Of a DNA stretch of 64,000 bases, positions 53,001-64,000 are shown in pieces (position 1 is the first letter of the stretch; each line of letters opens with the position of its first letter). The notes beneath the pieces were generated by a model. The model was not told where the DNA came from, did not search any database, and saw only the letters and a list, made by a program, of their open reading frames with translations. The position numbers were made by a program, and so were the translations under genes. The DNA lies in NCBI GenBank assembly GCA_004794655.1, contig SMMW01000182.1:62001-126000 (forward strand), read 5' to 3'. Origin of the DNA: Marisa cornuarietis. Lineage: Eukaryota; Mollusca; Gastropoda; Architaenioglossa; Ampullariidae.

Positions 53001-55562
53001 TTCTTTTCTTTTGAATGGGGTGAAACAGAAGAATTACAGAGTGACCCTGATTAAAAACAACTCCAATCTTTTTAAGAACTGAAAAGCTTTTTACTTTTTT
53101 TCACTATCTTTTAAAGTGATCTTATCGAAAACATTAAAAAATATGCAGCTCTGCTGCAGCACATAAAAAATTACTATATCAAACAAGGAGACACATAAAC
53201 AGCTCTCCAATAACAAAGGGGAGACTAAAGAACTAAGAACTAAGATGCTGCTCGCTGCCTGTGAAGCTATCACAGCTGTAGTTTCGTATTCTTGCCAATC
53301 AAATGCAGTGCTGTGCACCTCTGTGGTTGCGACTTGTCATCGCAGTAGGGTCACTTTACTGGTGCGAGCATGTGGCACTGACCTGTAATCAGTGGAAAAA
53401 AGCATTGTGTTTAAAAAAAAAGCAGAAAACTGAATCATTACACTTTATTCCTTTTCTCAGTCTTAAGCCAAATTTATTCAGTTTCTTTCTTTAAAGTTGT
53501 CAGTGTTATCTGAACAAGACCAGTAATCTATTTGTCTTGCAGATATAAGAACTTGTAAGAGCTTCTGATTTGTTAAAAAAAAATTTTTAGCCTTGTAATC
53601 AAAATCCTTACATCCCTTTGTCTTATTACATCACATCAAAGGCCCAGAAAATTAAAGGGTTACCCAAAAGTGGCATATGTGCAATATATACAGTTATAAA
53701 TTTCCTTTGCTTATTTTACATAATATTGGTGTACTGGTTACTAATTTAAATCACATTCAGAATATGGCATATCATATCAAAAATGCTGAAAAACAGTCCT
53801 TAAAAAAAATCCCTAGGCTTTGGTCAGAAGCTGATGGTAATCTTCTAGACAGAGACAGGAAATGGAGGAATGCCAAAACTATCTAATCAGTTTGACAACT
53901 GTTACCTGTGTAAGTTCTAAACACATAATACCTTTTCAGAATGCAAAACATTAAAAAAAATACAAGCCCTCCACTTTGGAAAAAATGTACAGCTAATATG
54001 TAAAGCAGGATCAACCATCTCAGCAAAACAAAACAACCCCCCACCCACCCACGAATGCCTAGTCTATGCAATGCAGTCTATATTTAAGACTAACATAGGA
54101 AGAATAAAACCGCCAGAAGCATAAAAGCCAAGAATAAATGCAAGACAATGTGTAAAACTATAGATGCCTATTTCATCCTTAATGTTTCCTTACCAAGCTC
54201 TTCTAAACATCACACAACAGAACAAACTTATTTAAACTGTGAAAACAGGGCTTTAAAAGACATGCATACCTTCTGAGTTTATTTTTCCAAACTCCAGAAG
54301 TATAGAATTGTAATAAAACTTGAAACAGCATAGTGTAAATATCATCATTGTCTTTCAATTTAAACATAAAGCTCTCTGACTGCATTTTCATTTTTTGCAG
54401 TAAAATAAACCTCCCTTGTTTATACAACAAAGTAACCCAGAACAGTGTTTACTCTTATTGTGTGACTTACATACCAATCTTTCATAGACTAACACATTAC
54501 ACAATAAAAAAATTAAAAACATCTGTGAAGCAATCTCTCTAGAATAATGTAAGTTTACATCTTAATTCAATTAGGTGCTAACTCAGTGCATTGAGCTCAC
54601 CTTCACATGGGAAATTATTATTGTTACTCATACTGAAGGTTATGAATAACATGCCATGCACTGAAATGCGCAATGATCACAACAGAAACTATGTAAATTA
54701 GATTAAAACTATAAACACATGATTATGACAGAACTAGTAAAGTAATAAATGGAAATGTTAGACCTGGTAATAACAAATATTAATAGCTATCAAAGTGTCA
54801 GTCAAGTTGCTCTAAAATTTCTTTAAAATTATCAGCCAAAAACTATATCAAGAAACATATCCCAGTGACCTCACATCATCAAGCAAATTAGATTTTCACA
54901 GCTACGATGTATTTTGTTGTTGTTACTACATTGTATCACTAACATCCCAGCACTCTCACTGATTTTATATCACAATAAACGCTACTAATTTTAACTGCTT
55001 TAAGGTTGACATGCTTATAAAAAGAATCACGAAAGAAAGTAAACAGGTAAAATTAACAGTAATAAGCAAATGCTTGTAAATTATTCACTGGCAGAATGAA
55101 GAAGGGGTGGATAAATGTGACCCAGCATCTGCTGCTACCACACAGCATGCACACTGATGAGAGACAGCATTATATCCAATGAATGATGGGAAAATAACAA
55201 CAAATAATGGTGGGGGGAGATCTATGAACACTGGCTAACAATCTTATGTGCAAATGTCTACAAATACTATGTGCATCAGTATTTTAAAACATATTAATTT
55301 GTATGCTTTTCGTCTAACGGATGAGACTTTTTAAAAATCTTTAATAGAGTGATGTTTTGTAAAAGTTGAGAAGTTAAAAAAAGAGATAAACACACTATGT
55401 GCACAAATTGTTGATTAAAAAACAAATTACAATGTGATTATTAAAAAACAAACACAATGGTGTTGTGACGATGGCAGTCTACTGGCTGGGTGCCACTACA
55501 GAAACTGGTAACGAAAGCCCTACCATTTACTTACAGTAACAGGCAGGAATCTGGTATCCTGG
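47036..55562 (-). other. Probable 8.5-kb 3' UTR of unit C
   Basis: Apart from one SINE and one GC-rich patch (53.24-53.39 kb), this stretch is uniformly AT-rich and nearly free of microsatellites. It has no exon with both borders. A minus-strand AATAAA at 47061-47056 is a fitting distal poly(A) signal. Minus-strand Pumilio-type motifs (TGTANATA) occur at 53692-53685, 52886-52879 and 52540-52533. Very long AT-rich 3' UTRs are typical of animal neuronal transcripts. That this is one is inference. Confidence 0.4.
48869..49050 (-). mobile_element. tRNA-derived SINE
   Basis: On the minus strand a tRNA-like head carries an A-box-like TAGTTTAGAGG (49041-49031) and a B box in GGGTTCAAATC (48983-48973). 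A body follows with TTTGCCATGATATAAC and TTGCCATAAAACACC, similar to central regions of molluscan SINEs. It lies in the probable 3' UTR of unit C, in the same orientation as the transcript. Confidence 0.6.
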
Positions 55563-55583
55563 TCAATAAAGTCTTGCAAGTCT
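55563..55583 (-). CDS. Possible last coding exon of unit C (6 codons and stop)
   Basis: The next good acceptor downstream on the minus strand (TTCAAACATTCTAG) opens an exon that, in the phase 0 left by the 56-kb exon, reads RLARLY and stops at TGA (55565-55563). The protein would end SNHT-RLARLY. A rival acceptor at 53.38 kb would give VSATCSHQ and a stop. Only transcript data can choose between them. Confidence 0.35.
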   Translation of the reverse strand, partial: RLARLY

Positions 55584-55793
55584 CTAGAATGTTTGAAGAA
55601 AAATGGTCATGATACTTAGCAATGGAAGAATGTTACCAGTCAGAAATGAATCACTTCCCAACCACAAGCCAGACCAGAATGCCAAGTTAAAAGACTTCCC
55701 GCATTACATTTTAAAATGTGAAAAAAATAACTAAGCCATGTTAAATTTAAACAAGAACCTTCTTAACAAACATTCTATATTCCTTACTGTCCC

Positions 55794-55861
55794 AACTTCT
55801 TACTAGAATTACATCACATATCTGTCCAAACTTCTTACTAGAATTACATCACATATCTGTC
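55794..55861. repeat. Two-copy 35-bp tandem duplication
   Basis: AACTTCTTACTAGAATTACA and the 13 bases after it occur twice, starting at 55794 and 55829, without a mismatch over 33 bp. The duplication lies in the last intron of unit C and is recent. Confidence 0.9.
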
Positions 55862-56079
55862 TTTGGAAAACTTGGGCTCAGAGTCAATTCACCCCTCTCT
55901 GACAAGGGAGGGGGATGATGAGGAAATTAAAGATGATAGAAACAGGATGACAATGATACAGATGGCAATTCCAACAGAAAATGATAAAGGTTTTAGGGGA
56001 AGGGAGACTAGAGGACCCTCACAGCATGCACATCACAAAAACAAACACATGACACGCCAGCCTGCAGACTGTCACTTAC

Positions 56080-56239
56080 TGTGTGGTTGGAGCGCAAGTG
56101 ATATTTGTAGGGCCATGTAGACGTGAAATCACTGGACGTTTTATAGATATCACAGCTACTACCAAACATGCTGCTTTTTAACTCCCGGCCTTTATAATCT
56201 GAGTAGACTGATTCTAAACCCATGCCTACTCGTGTGGAG
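56080..56239 (-). CDS. Unit C exon, 53 codons near the C-terminus
   Basis: The exon follows a TTCATGCCAG acceptor and ends at ACA|GTAAGTG. The one open frame needs two bases from the exon before, exactly what the micro-exon (or the 60.3-kb exon) supplies. It contains STRVGMGLESVYSDYKG, ELKSSMFGSSCDIYK and TSTWPYKYHLRSNHT. It is rich in Ser, Tyr and Gly with several possible phosphorylation sites, and has no membrane segment. I do not recognise it. If the donor is not used, translation runs on 27 codons to a stop in the intron, giving an alternative C-terminus. Confidence 0.75.
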
Positions 56240-58520
56240 CTGGCATGAAAAGGATGAGAAAAGAAAAAGGGTAACATTTCAGTGCAGCTGAATGAAAAAG
56301 AATTTCATTGCCAAACACTAAAGCATACTTTAAAAGTTCATGGCATTCTGCATTGTACAGTCATGTTAGATAATGATATTATATTTCTCAAGTATAAAAA
56401 CAGCACTCTAAAATGGCAAGCAAAGCATAAACATTAAGCTATTTTCATTGCCATGCCTTGTCAAGTGGAAAAAAACCATCATGACAAATTAAGAATGAAA
56501 GGTTTGTAAATGTAACTGTATCTCTCACCTCCCCTGCTTAAAAAAATCTAAAGTTTCTAACCATTTTATCTTTCACAAGACATGACCAATTCCGTTATTT
56601 AACAAGGCAGACATGCATTCTAGACCAGTAAAACTGGTGTAGTTATCAACGTAAAAATTTTACTAAAGGAGGTAGACTTCTTTAAGATCCAATACTTTCC
56701 TGTCAAGAAATAAATATACTATGAATGAACCAATCACAGATGTGTTGTCTGGTATAACTTTAAATTTTTGCTCTGGACAATGCACTATTCCCCTACTCCA
56801 AACCTGGCTTCAACATTTTTAAGATTTCCATACCATACAACTCAAAAGCACATTTTTCCCTTTTATCCAAATGCAGTGATCTAGTGCACTAAGTGTCCAA
56901 TCATCATTATAATCCACTTTCACAGTATCCCAATATGAATGAAGTAAGGAACCAACAATGTTACTGATGTACCCAACACATCACACTGATCAATGATTAT
57001 GCCTAGCCTTTTCAATGTCATTAGCAGTACAATACATGTGTGCCACTCAAGGGCATCAACTAAAAAAAATAATAAAAATAATTCATGGAACATGCACATT
57101 ATTTAACATGAAGTGCAAATCTGATGATGCAACATGTTAATATTGAGGACAATACACCATTTAAATATTAACATCCTCCCCTAGTTTATTAAAAAATTTG
57201 ATGCTTCTCAAGTTGAAAACTTAATTACTACATGAAATTCCAATACTTTTCAAGGCAGCCTAAAATTCATCTAAGCCTTTTAATTGTTTTTCTTAACTGA
57301 TAAATAGATCTACAAGGCAATTATTCCAATTGTGGTATGAACCTCAGTGATCTTATATATATTCTTTATGCATTAAATAAAAGCATTATTTTTAAACACT
57401 GCATGATCTGTTAATATAAGGATTTAAATATATAAATCAACAAAGTTCACATCCAAATTTTAACCAAAAACTTCAAGAAAATGAACAAAATAAAACCTTC
57501 AAGTAAAGGGATGTTGGGGCAATCATAAAAAGAGAATCCCGCATGAGGGATAAAATAACCATTATAAGACTTTGTCGCAAAGGGCAATTCGATGAAATTT
57601 TGTAAATTTTAGAAAAAAACTGGATTGAATTTAAGTACTGTTCTTCTAAAATATCACAAATTTTTTTAATGCTATTTAAATAACAAAAATGGGCCATATC
57701 CTGCCCACTTAGTTTTTTTTTAAAGCAGAAACATGGCCAATACAGGTAATTTTACATTAAATATTTAATCAGAATACAGAAAGATGATATAAGTAATTCT
57801 GTAATTTTGATTTTACCGCATAAGCAGGTAAAATACAAACATGTTTAAAAATCTTCACAATTATTTAGAAACAAAAATTACACTCGAAACCAATTAAAAG
57901 TTTACAAGCATTAACAATTTGCTCCAACTCCACTGATGGAAACTAGACTTTGTAAAAAAGCAGCATAAACATTTTTACATTACCAAATGCTTACTCAGTT
58001 CCTTCAACCTGTCTAAATCTCTCTTCTAACTCTAAAAATAATATAAAAAAAATCTTTCTCCATCTATTTCTGTGTATCTAAACAAACATCAAGTTAGTGG
58101 TGTAGATTTATAAATAAAAACAATATCTTTGGTCTTCTTTTCTTTCTCACTTTTGCCCATGTTTCTGCAATACACCTAATCAGTAATGAATAACTACAAA
58201 ACCTCCAAAGAAACAACAAAATAAATAAAGTCAAAAATATGTAAAAACTTATGCCCTCTTCTGATCAAAAAGAGGGGAGGGGGGAAGAATCACCAAAGTC
58301 TGCAAATTTAGCTTTTCAAACTAAGGAAAATATGTGCTGACTAAATTAAAATAAAAATTTGGTGGACTGTGGAGACAATCACCAGAATAATCAGGAGGGT
58401 GGTATGTGTGGTAAAAGGCATGACACTGTTGTTACAACAGCCAACCACAGCACAAAAATTAGTGCATGACCAGAAACAAAATAGGGTGCTGCTCTACAAT
58501 ACACATACATAAACCCATAC

Positions 58521-58562
58521 CTAGTGTGCATACTCTTCCGCAAACTATGCATCTGGTTTCTT
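58521..58562 (-). CDS. Unit C 42-nt micro-exon
   Basis: A TTGTTTCTAG acceptor and an AG|GTATGG donor enclose 42 nt that read (R)RNQMHSLRKSMHT. It enters and leaves in phase 2, which fits both the exon before and the exon after. Because 42 is a multiple of three it could be skipped without a frame change, so alternative splicing is possible. It adds a basic patch to the Ser/Lys-rich linker. The short length means chance cannot be excluded. Confidence 0.5.
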
Positions 58563-58892
58563 CTAGAAACAAGAACAATTAAAACTTTAATTTTTCTTTG
58601 GACATATTAATTATGCAGCATTATACATACAATTCTTCACCCCAGCTAACAAAAGCTGTAAGGTATGAAATGCGACCTTATTGCTACCATGTCTTAATGC
58701 TGATTAGTTATGAAAATGAACTGTATTAGCCCCCTTCATCATGCAAATTAACCAGCTGAATTATACTGAAACTGTGCACTCGTGTATGTGTGTGAAACCA
58801 TGGTTGCACCTTAATTACATTAGACTTCTTAAGGTCAGACTGAGAGAGAGAGAGAGAGCTGAGATATCTGGACATCTTGTAACTTTGTAAGC

Positions 58893-59069
58893 CAGCGTTT
58901 CTCAACCTTTTACTTGTGACGCCCCCCCAGACAAATAAAGGTACGTCCGCGCGCCCCCCTTAGCCACTAATACCTATATGAGATATGAGAAAATGACCGC
59001 CTTTGCGGCCCCCTTTTCAGCAGCTTGCGCCCCCCTTGGGGGGCGCGCCCCCCAGGTTGAGAACCGCGG
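58893..59069. mobile_element. 177-bp hAT-type MITE with perfect 8-bp target duplication
   Basis: The element begins CAGCGTTTCTCAACCT and ends AGGTTGAGAACCGCGG, imperfect terminal inverted repeats of the hAT type. It is flanked on both sides by TTGTAAGC, at 58885-58892 and 59070-59077, an 8-bp duplication as hAT transposases make. The inside is very GC-rich with C and G runs and a GGGGGGCGCGCCCCCC palindrome. It has no coding capacity, so it was moved by a transposase made elsewhere. It sits in an intron of unit C. Confidence 0.85.
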
Positions 59070-60311
59070 TTGTAAGCAGTTGTCCCATATACTAACTACA
59101 TATGCTGATGTGATACAACATTCATCTAAAGTGATTAAAACTACATCTGGTGAGGGACTTTGTATCCCCTTTAATACAGAGCTGTTGCTAATTAACCCTT
59201 TGTAAATTTTATTTGGCATCACATTTATTATTTATACCTAAAATACATAACTTGCCCCTACAAAAATTCATAAATTGCACATACTGACAAATACTTCCCT
59301 ATTTTCAGCCTGATACAACAGACTAAAATATATTTATATTATAAAACTACTCTGCATGTAAAACACAAAGGCTCACAACAATTTCCTATCTCTCCACAAT
59401 ATTTCTCAGAATGCTTACTATTTTACAAAGCAACTGACTTGTTGCATCCACAATGGAGTTTCTGTGTTACTTCAGAGTCTGGTAACATTTACATCACTGC
59501 TGTGGTGAAAGCCTTGACTGCTGACTATGAAGTTAAGTCACCAATAGTATAAACTAAAGTAAAGCTTCAATATTTAAAACATGAAGATCTCACTCTACTT
59601 TCCTAGCTTTTAATGAAGGCAATTCTTGTACAAAAATAATGAGAGATGAACTTTCAACAAAATCTATTTTGTGCTTGTTTTCTTACTCTTCTTGTTGTGC
59701 ACAATTTTTTTGAATGTATGACTTTAAAAGAAACAAGGCTGTTAATGCTGTTAAATCAATGTTTTAGAATTCTAAAACTAAATCCATAATTTCTGAAAGT
59801 GCAGATAGAAATGTAATAGAACAGAGATCTAAAAAGAAAAAAAATTGGGAGGGGGTGGGGTTGGGGTAGCCACAATATCACATCACAAATTGTTAAAAAA
59901 AATCTACTTATTGCACCTCATTCCCCCCCCCCCCAAAATACAGAAAAATTGTGTAAGGGGAAACAGCTCTGCAACATCCACACAACCCACTATAGCAACT
60001 AGGCTATAAGATCTGTACTCTACTTTTTGCTAACCAAGAATCAACAAGCTTAGTCAGCAGCAACCATCACATACACTACAGGTAGCTGCAGTGCAAATAC
60101 AGCATTTCGAATGCCAAGCAGTCAGCAATAAACTCCACAGGAAATTAAGTCAAGAATGAGGAGCTGTGGAGGAACTCTCTTTCAATGAGTATTAAAGCTC
60201 AGAGGTATAATGCAACCTAAAATCACATACAGCTGAGGTCATAATAAACTGAAATATGGCATCTTTGTGGCTGAAGACAAGTGACTCAAAAGCACGTTTT
60301 TTGACCCATAC

Positions 60312-60515
60312 CTCTTTGTGCTGGCACTGGTTGCTGTGGTGAGAGAATGGCGAGGGACACGCTTAACACTGCCGTTGGAGTGGTTGTTGGACAGGACGGA
60401 GGTGGAGGAGACTTTGGAGGACTTGAGAGGAGAGACAGCACACTGGGCACTTTTGGAACCAGAAGCACGCAGGGGCTGGGTGGTAGTGCGCTTGTGACCC
60501 TTACCATCTTCTACA
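60312..60515 (-). CDS. Unit C internal exon, Ser/Thr/Lys-rich linker
   Basis: This 204-nt exon has a TTGCCTGCAG acceptor and an AG|GTATGG donor. It enters with one base and leaves in phase 2. The frame starts VEDGKGHKRTTTQPLRASG, contains SPLKSSKVSSTSVLSNN and ends RHSLTTATSASTK(R). GC is much higher than in the flanks and third positions are mostly C or G, as expected for coding DNA. The composition (Ser, Thr, Lys, Arg) is that of a disordered, probably phosphorylated linker, as in cytoskeletal or scaffold proteins. No family can be named. Earlier exons must lie beyond the right edge. Confidence 0.75.
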
Positions 60516-61530
60516 CTGCAGGCAATTTAAGGCCAAGGGCAGAGGGTGAAACAAAAGGGTACAAAGCAGGTAATTTTATATGAGTGGCCATCAGGGCTAG
60601 AAATGTCTTTAACTTTATGATATTGTGCTTCATCAAGATTTCCAAACCCTTTCCACTTTAAAAGGTGCAGGAAACACAAGCCTGTGCAGAAGTTTTTCTC
60701 AGGTTTCTCACATAATATTGTTTAAAGGGACCAAAAAAAGCCCACCCTGTTGTAATAGCTATTTTCTACAGATACAAAAATCTACAGCCTCATTTGAAGA
60801 GGTAAAAACCTGTGCACATTTAAATAAATTGAAGATTTTGTATAATTCTTTTAACTTTTATGGCCATTAAATCTTGCAAAATGGGAGTAGAAAGTCTGAA
60901 CATAAAAATAATAAATTCAGTGCAATGTTTATAAACGACATGCTTTATGCACCCTTCTGCTGCAGAATGGGAATGCTAATTTCTAGCCCTGATGCCAGCT
61001 CATGCAAGCTGTTTGTTAAAAGGACAAAAATAAGCACTGCTACATCAAATGATTATGTATCTATCATCTGAATTTATTCAAATTAATTACTTGATGTCTC
61101 ATAATTTTAGCTGTCCCATCTCTTTAAAGTGAGAGGTGGTGAGATACAGTTAAGTTTTAAATGCCTAGAAGTATAAAATGATAACCTTGGCATGGAAATA
61201 AGAAAATCAGATGAGAAGGGGTAGTGTAACAATATTTCAGGTCTTTTGCAAAAATCTATCTTTCACTACTTTATTTTATTATTTATTCCATGTTGATCAG
61301 ACTGAACTACAAAATACCTCACTACAGGTGTCATATTCAGGCAGTCTAACACTCCTACTTGAATGCCAATGTATCTTTAAAGAAAAAGCAACTTCAAAAA
61401 AACAAGCATAAGCAAAACAGCTTCTGAAGAAGTGCTTGGATCATGATAAGAAAGCAGCATTTGCGATTAATCTGAAGCACTGAAGTTCACAACAATATTT
61501 CTAGCAACCCCACCAAGCATGACATTGATA

Positions 61531-61640
61531 CAATAGTACCTTGGCACTCGACGAAAGTCTGTTTTGAAGGCTGTTCAAGTGGTGATCAGGTCAAGTGCCA
61601 AGCACCCCCTCCCCATAAGAAGTAACGTAAATGCTCTTGC
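61531..61640. repeat. Possible short DNA-transposon remnant
   Basis: TTGGCACTCGAC and GTCAAGTGCCAA form an imperfect inverted pair about 45 bp apart, followed by CCCCATAAGAAGTAACGTAA. This resembles ends of mariner/Tigger-like MITEs, but no target duplication is clear. Confidence 0.35.
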
Positions 61641-62525
61641 ATCCACCAGCAGATACCTTGTATTATTCATAGTATCTTATAGTATGATATATGTTTATAC
61701 CCCTCTGTTTTTATCTGTCTATCCCACTAATAATTTCTACATCACTTCCATCATTTGAGACCTCTTCTTTGTTACTGCTTTTACTCTTTTCACCACATCA
61801 CATGTTTTAATGGCCTCTTCATATTACTGTTGATATACCCTAAAGTGTTATGGGTAAGCATGCACATACCCTCTCACCCATATACACACAGAGAAAGAGC
61901 ATATTGTGGGATTTTACCAAAGCATTATAAGCGACTACAAGCATAAAAACTATTTTTTAAATACTTCATTTATCATAACTGTGACAGGCAGTTTGTAGGT
62001 TTACACAGTACATACTCAAATCACTCAGATTTTTGCTTCCTTTTGCCCTGCTATGTCAAGATGACAAAACCACTCTTTGTGGTCTGTGATTTTTAATCAC
62101 TAATTCATGATTACAGCTAGATGGGTCACTTTCTGAGGCAATGTCTAGGAACTTATTTGTCAACCTAACAAAGGTGAGTTTTAATAATTTTAAGATCACA
62201 ATAAACAAATAGTAAACATCTTACAACCAAAAAATGTTTAGCAGCTGTGACTGATGTATGACTAACCCCTAGTTCAGTCTTTTGTAAAAGCATGTCAAGT
62301 CACCCATCTACACTTGCACCTTTGTTCATGAGGGGAAAAAATGCCACTTTACAATTCTGAAACTGTCAACACAATAACTTAAGAATGTAAAGCTGTTGTG
62401 CATTCTCCTTCTCCAAAAAAAAAGAAAAAGCCATGCACAAATGTATTCAGTATTTAAACAGGGATTTCAAAATAAACAAGAATACTCTGACAATTGAAAA
62501 TTGTATACAAACTTGCATTTAGGTC

Positions 62526-62555
62526 TCACTCACTCACACACACACACACACACAC
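62526..62555. repeat. (CA)n microsatellite
   Basis: CACT units lead into about 11 CA units. Confidence 0.95.
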
Positions 62556-64000
62556 GACACTTGGTATTGTGTGTTTGCATTGATATATGTTGAGCATGTT
62601 TCCATGATGTTATCCAAAAGTAAACAGGCACATATAAAGCAAGCAACAGTTAATATGCTAATCTCAGATTAACCAAAAGCTGATATAGTGACAAGCTGAG
62701 ATGCATTTAAAGTTCTGGCACAAAAATAAAAAGTGAAAGTACAAGCAAACAAGAGGAGCAGTAACAGTCAGCTTCAGCTGCTACTCTCTACTGAGAAGCT
62801 TATTTGCAGTACTGAGATGAACTAATCATAAACATTTGAATAAACATTACAAAAGCTGTCCAAGTACTTCACTAACTAGCATCACATCAAATCACAATGT
62901 CAGGTGGGTTGTGGAAAAACATGCAATCATACAGCAGGCACAGGGCATATTTCACTGGGCTTACTGCATGCACATGCACAAAGGGGAGGGGTACTCTGCT
63001 ATGAACTTAAACCAACTTAGGAAATATGATGTTAAAAACAGAGATACATAACACTGGCATACTAAGTACTCCATTCCATTAAGTGCACATGCCTGTATTG
63101 TCTCCCCTCTTTGCTATGACCAGTATAGTCAACTTATCCAACAAAATTCGCACAAAGAAAGCACTCATTTCAGTAGGTTCCACATCACTAAGGTTCCTCG
63201 AACCTTACAGTGACTAAATTTTTTTTTCTTTTGGTAACTTGAGAACAAGCTATTGTATCAGGAAAAGAATTGCCTCAATCAAACACTTAATCAGTTCTTT
63301 AAGGAGTCACTTCCAAACTTCTTGTTAAAGGAAATACAGCCAAAGAAAAGAAGCAAATGTCTTTCTCTTAGGTTTTCAGCTGCATAAACTATTAAACACT
63401 AGAAGGTCAAGTATGATGATGAAAAGGATGTTGTAGCATCATTCAAAGAGGACACTTTATTAAAAGTTGAGTGTGCAATGACAATGGCATTCAATTTCAG
63501 ATTTCAAATAAAAACAATCTTTTGATGCTTAAATTATTGTTTAAAAGTTGCTTTTTACTGATATGTATAGCTATTTTGATGTTTCACAAGTTAGGAAATG
63601 TGCTGTTCTAGGAAAAAGATAACCCATTACATGAGATAATGCCAATGAGGGAAACTAATGCTGAGCACTAACAGCAATACTGCTGTGATCAGGTTAAGAA
63701 ATCAATCTTGATCCTTTAGTGCATCACTAAAAATATTTAACATGAACCAAAAAACTAAACGCTACTGAAGTGTGTTCTGTGGCACCACCTTCCTGTGAAA
63801 AGTCATGAGGAAAATGGAAACTAAGTGCATCTACAAGAACATGCAAGAGTAGACAGTATATGACAGAGAAGCATACTGTTGACATAAAAAATTAGGGAAG
63901 TGAAACATGAGTGGAACAAATGTTATATTAAAATTCTTTTCATGTTCTGACCAGAGTGTGGTCTACTGAGGAATGAAATTTATAATATGAAGAAATAAAG

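Larger units (their letters stand above)
55592..64000 (-). other. Introns of unit C up to the right edge
   Basis: Outside the listed exons and the MITE I see no coding exon. The 60.5-64 kb part lacks any exon with both splice borders, so the next upstream exon probably lies outside the window. Contents include a 35-bp tandem duplication (55794-55861), an (AG)n tract at 58842-58858, and a (CA)n tract at 62526-62555. Confidence 0.4.

Noticed and set aside
63181..63200. Perfect short hairpin (TAAGGTTC / GAACCTTA)
   Set aside because: An 8-bp stem with a 3-base loop occurs often by chance. No miRNA-like longer stem.

Overview
The window is animal nuclear DNA, most likely from a mollusc and probably a gastropod. 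It shows intron-split coding exons with GT/AG borders, large non-coding spaces full of (CA)n/(GT)n and other microsatellites, and short interspersed repeats whose tails end in an 'AAGCGC…GCGCTATTTAA…(ATT)n' pattern that is common in molluscan genomes. There is no sign of operons, ribosome binding sites or dense gene packing. The species cannot be named from sequence alone.

Positions 1 to about 31.8 kb hold no gene I can support. This half has the most low-complexity DNA: CA/GT/CG tracts, an (AGTG)26 tract and two minisatellites. It also carries a decayed non-LTR reverse transcriptase on the minus strand near 21.6-22.6 kb, interrupted by a SINE tail, and a few GC-rich patches with CRE-like or NRF1-like motifs that could be promoters of genes outside the window.

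From about 32 to 64 kb the sequence is more AT-rich and holds three transcription units. Unit A (minus, CDS 40167 to 35842) is a five-exon gene that I assembled from splice sites and matching phases. It encodes a 239-residue protein with three predicted membrane segments. Its intron 3 carries a foldback-type element with six 15-bp modules at each end, in opposite orientations. Unit B (plus, CDS 44738-45778) is one long coding exon behind a strong splice acceptor. It encodes a 346-residue single-pass membrane protein with a long polar tail and weak KCNE-like features around the membrane segment. Unit C (minus) enters from beyond the right edge. At least three phase-compatible exons (60515-60312, 58562-58521, 56239-56080) encode the Ser/Lys-rich C-terminal part of a protein I cannot name, and a last exon near 55.58 kb is likely. 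About 8.5 kb of AT-rich sequence after it, down to a poly(A) signal at 47061-47056, is best read as a very long 3' UTR.

Units B and C converge at about 46.7-47.0 kb. A 177-bp hAT-type MITE with a perfect 8-bp target-site duplication (58893-59069) sits between unit C exons. Nothing suggests that the three genes act in one pathway. The most original observations are the unnamed three-membrane-segment gene, the foldback element inside it, the intact MITE, and the long 3' UTR.
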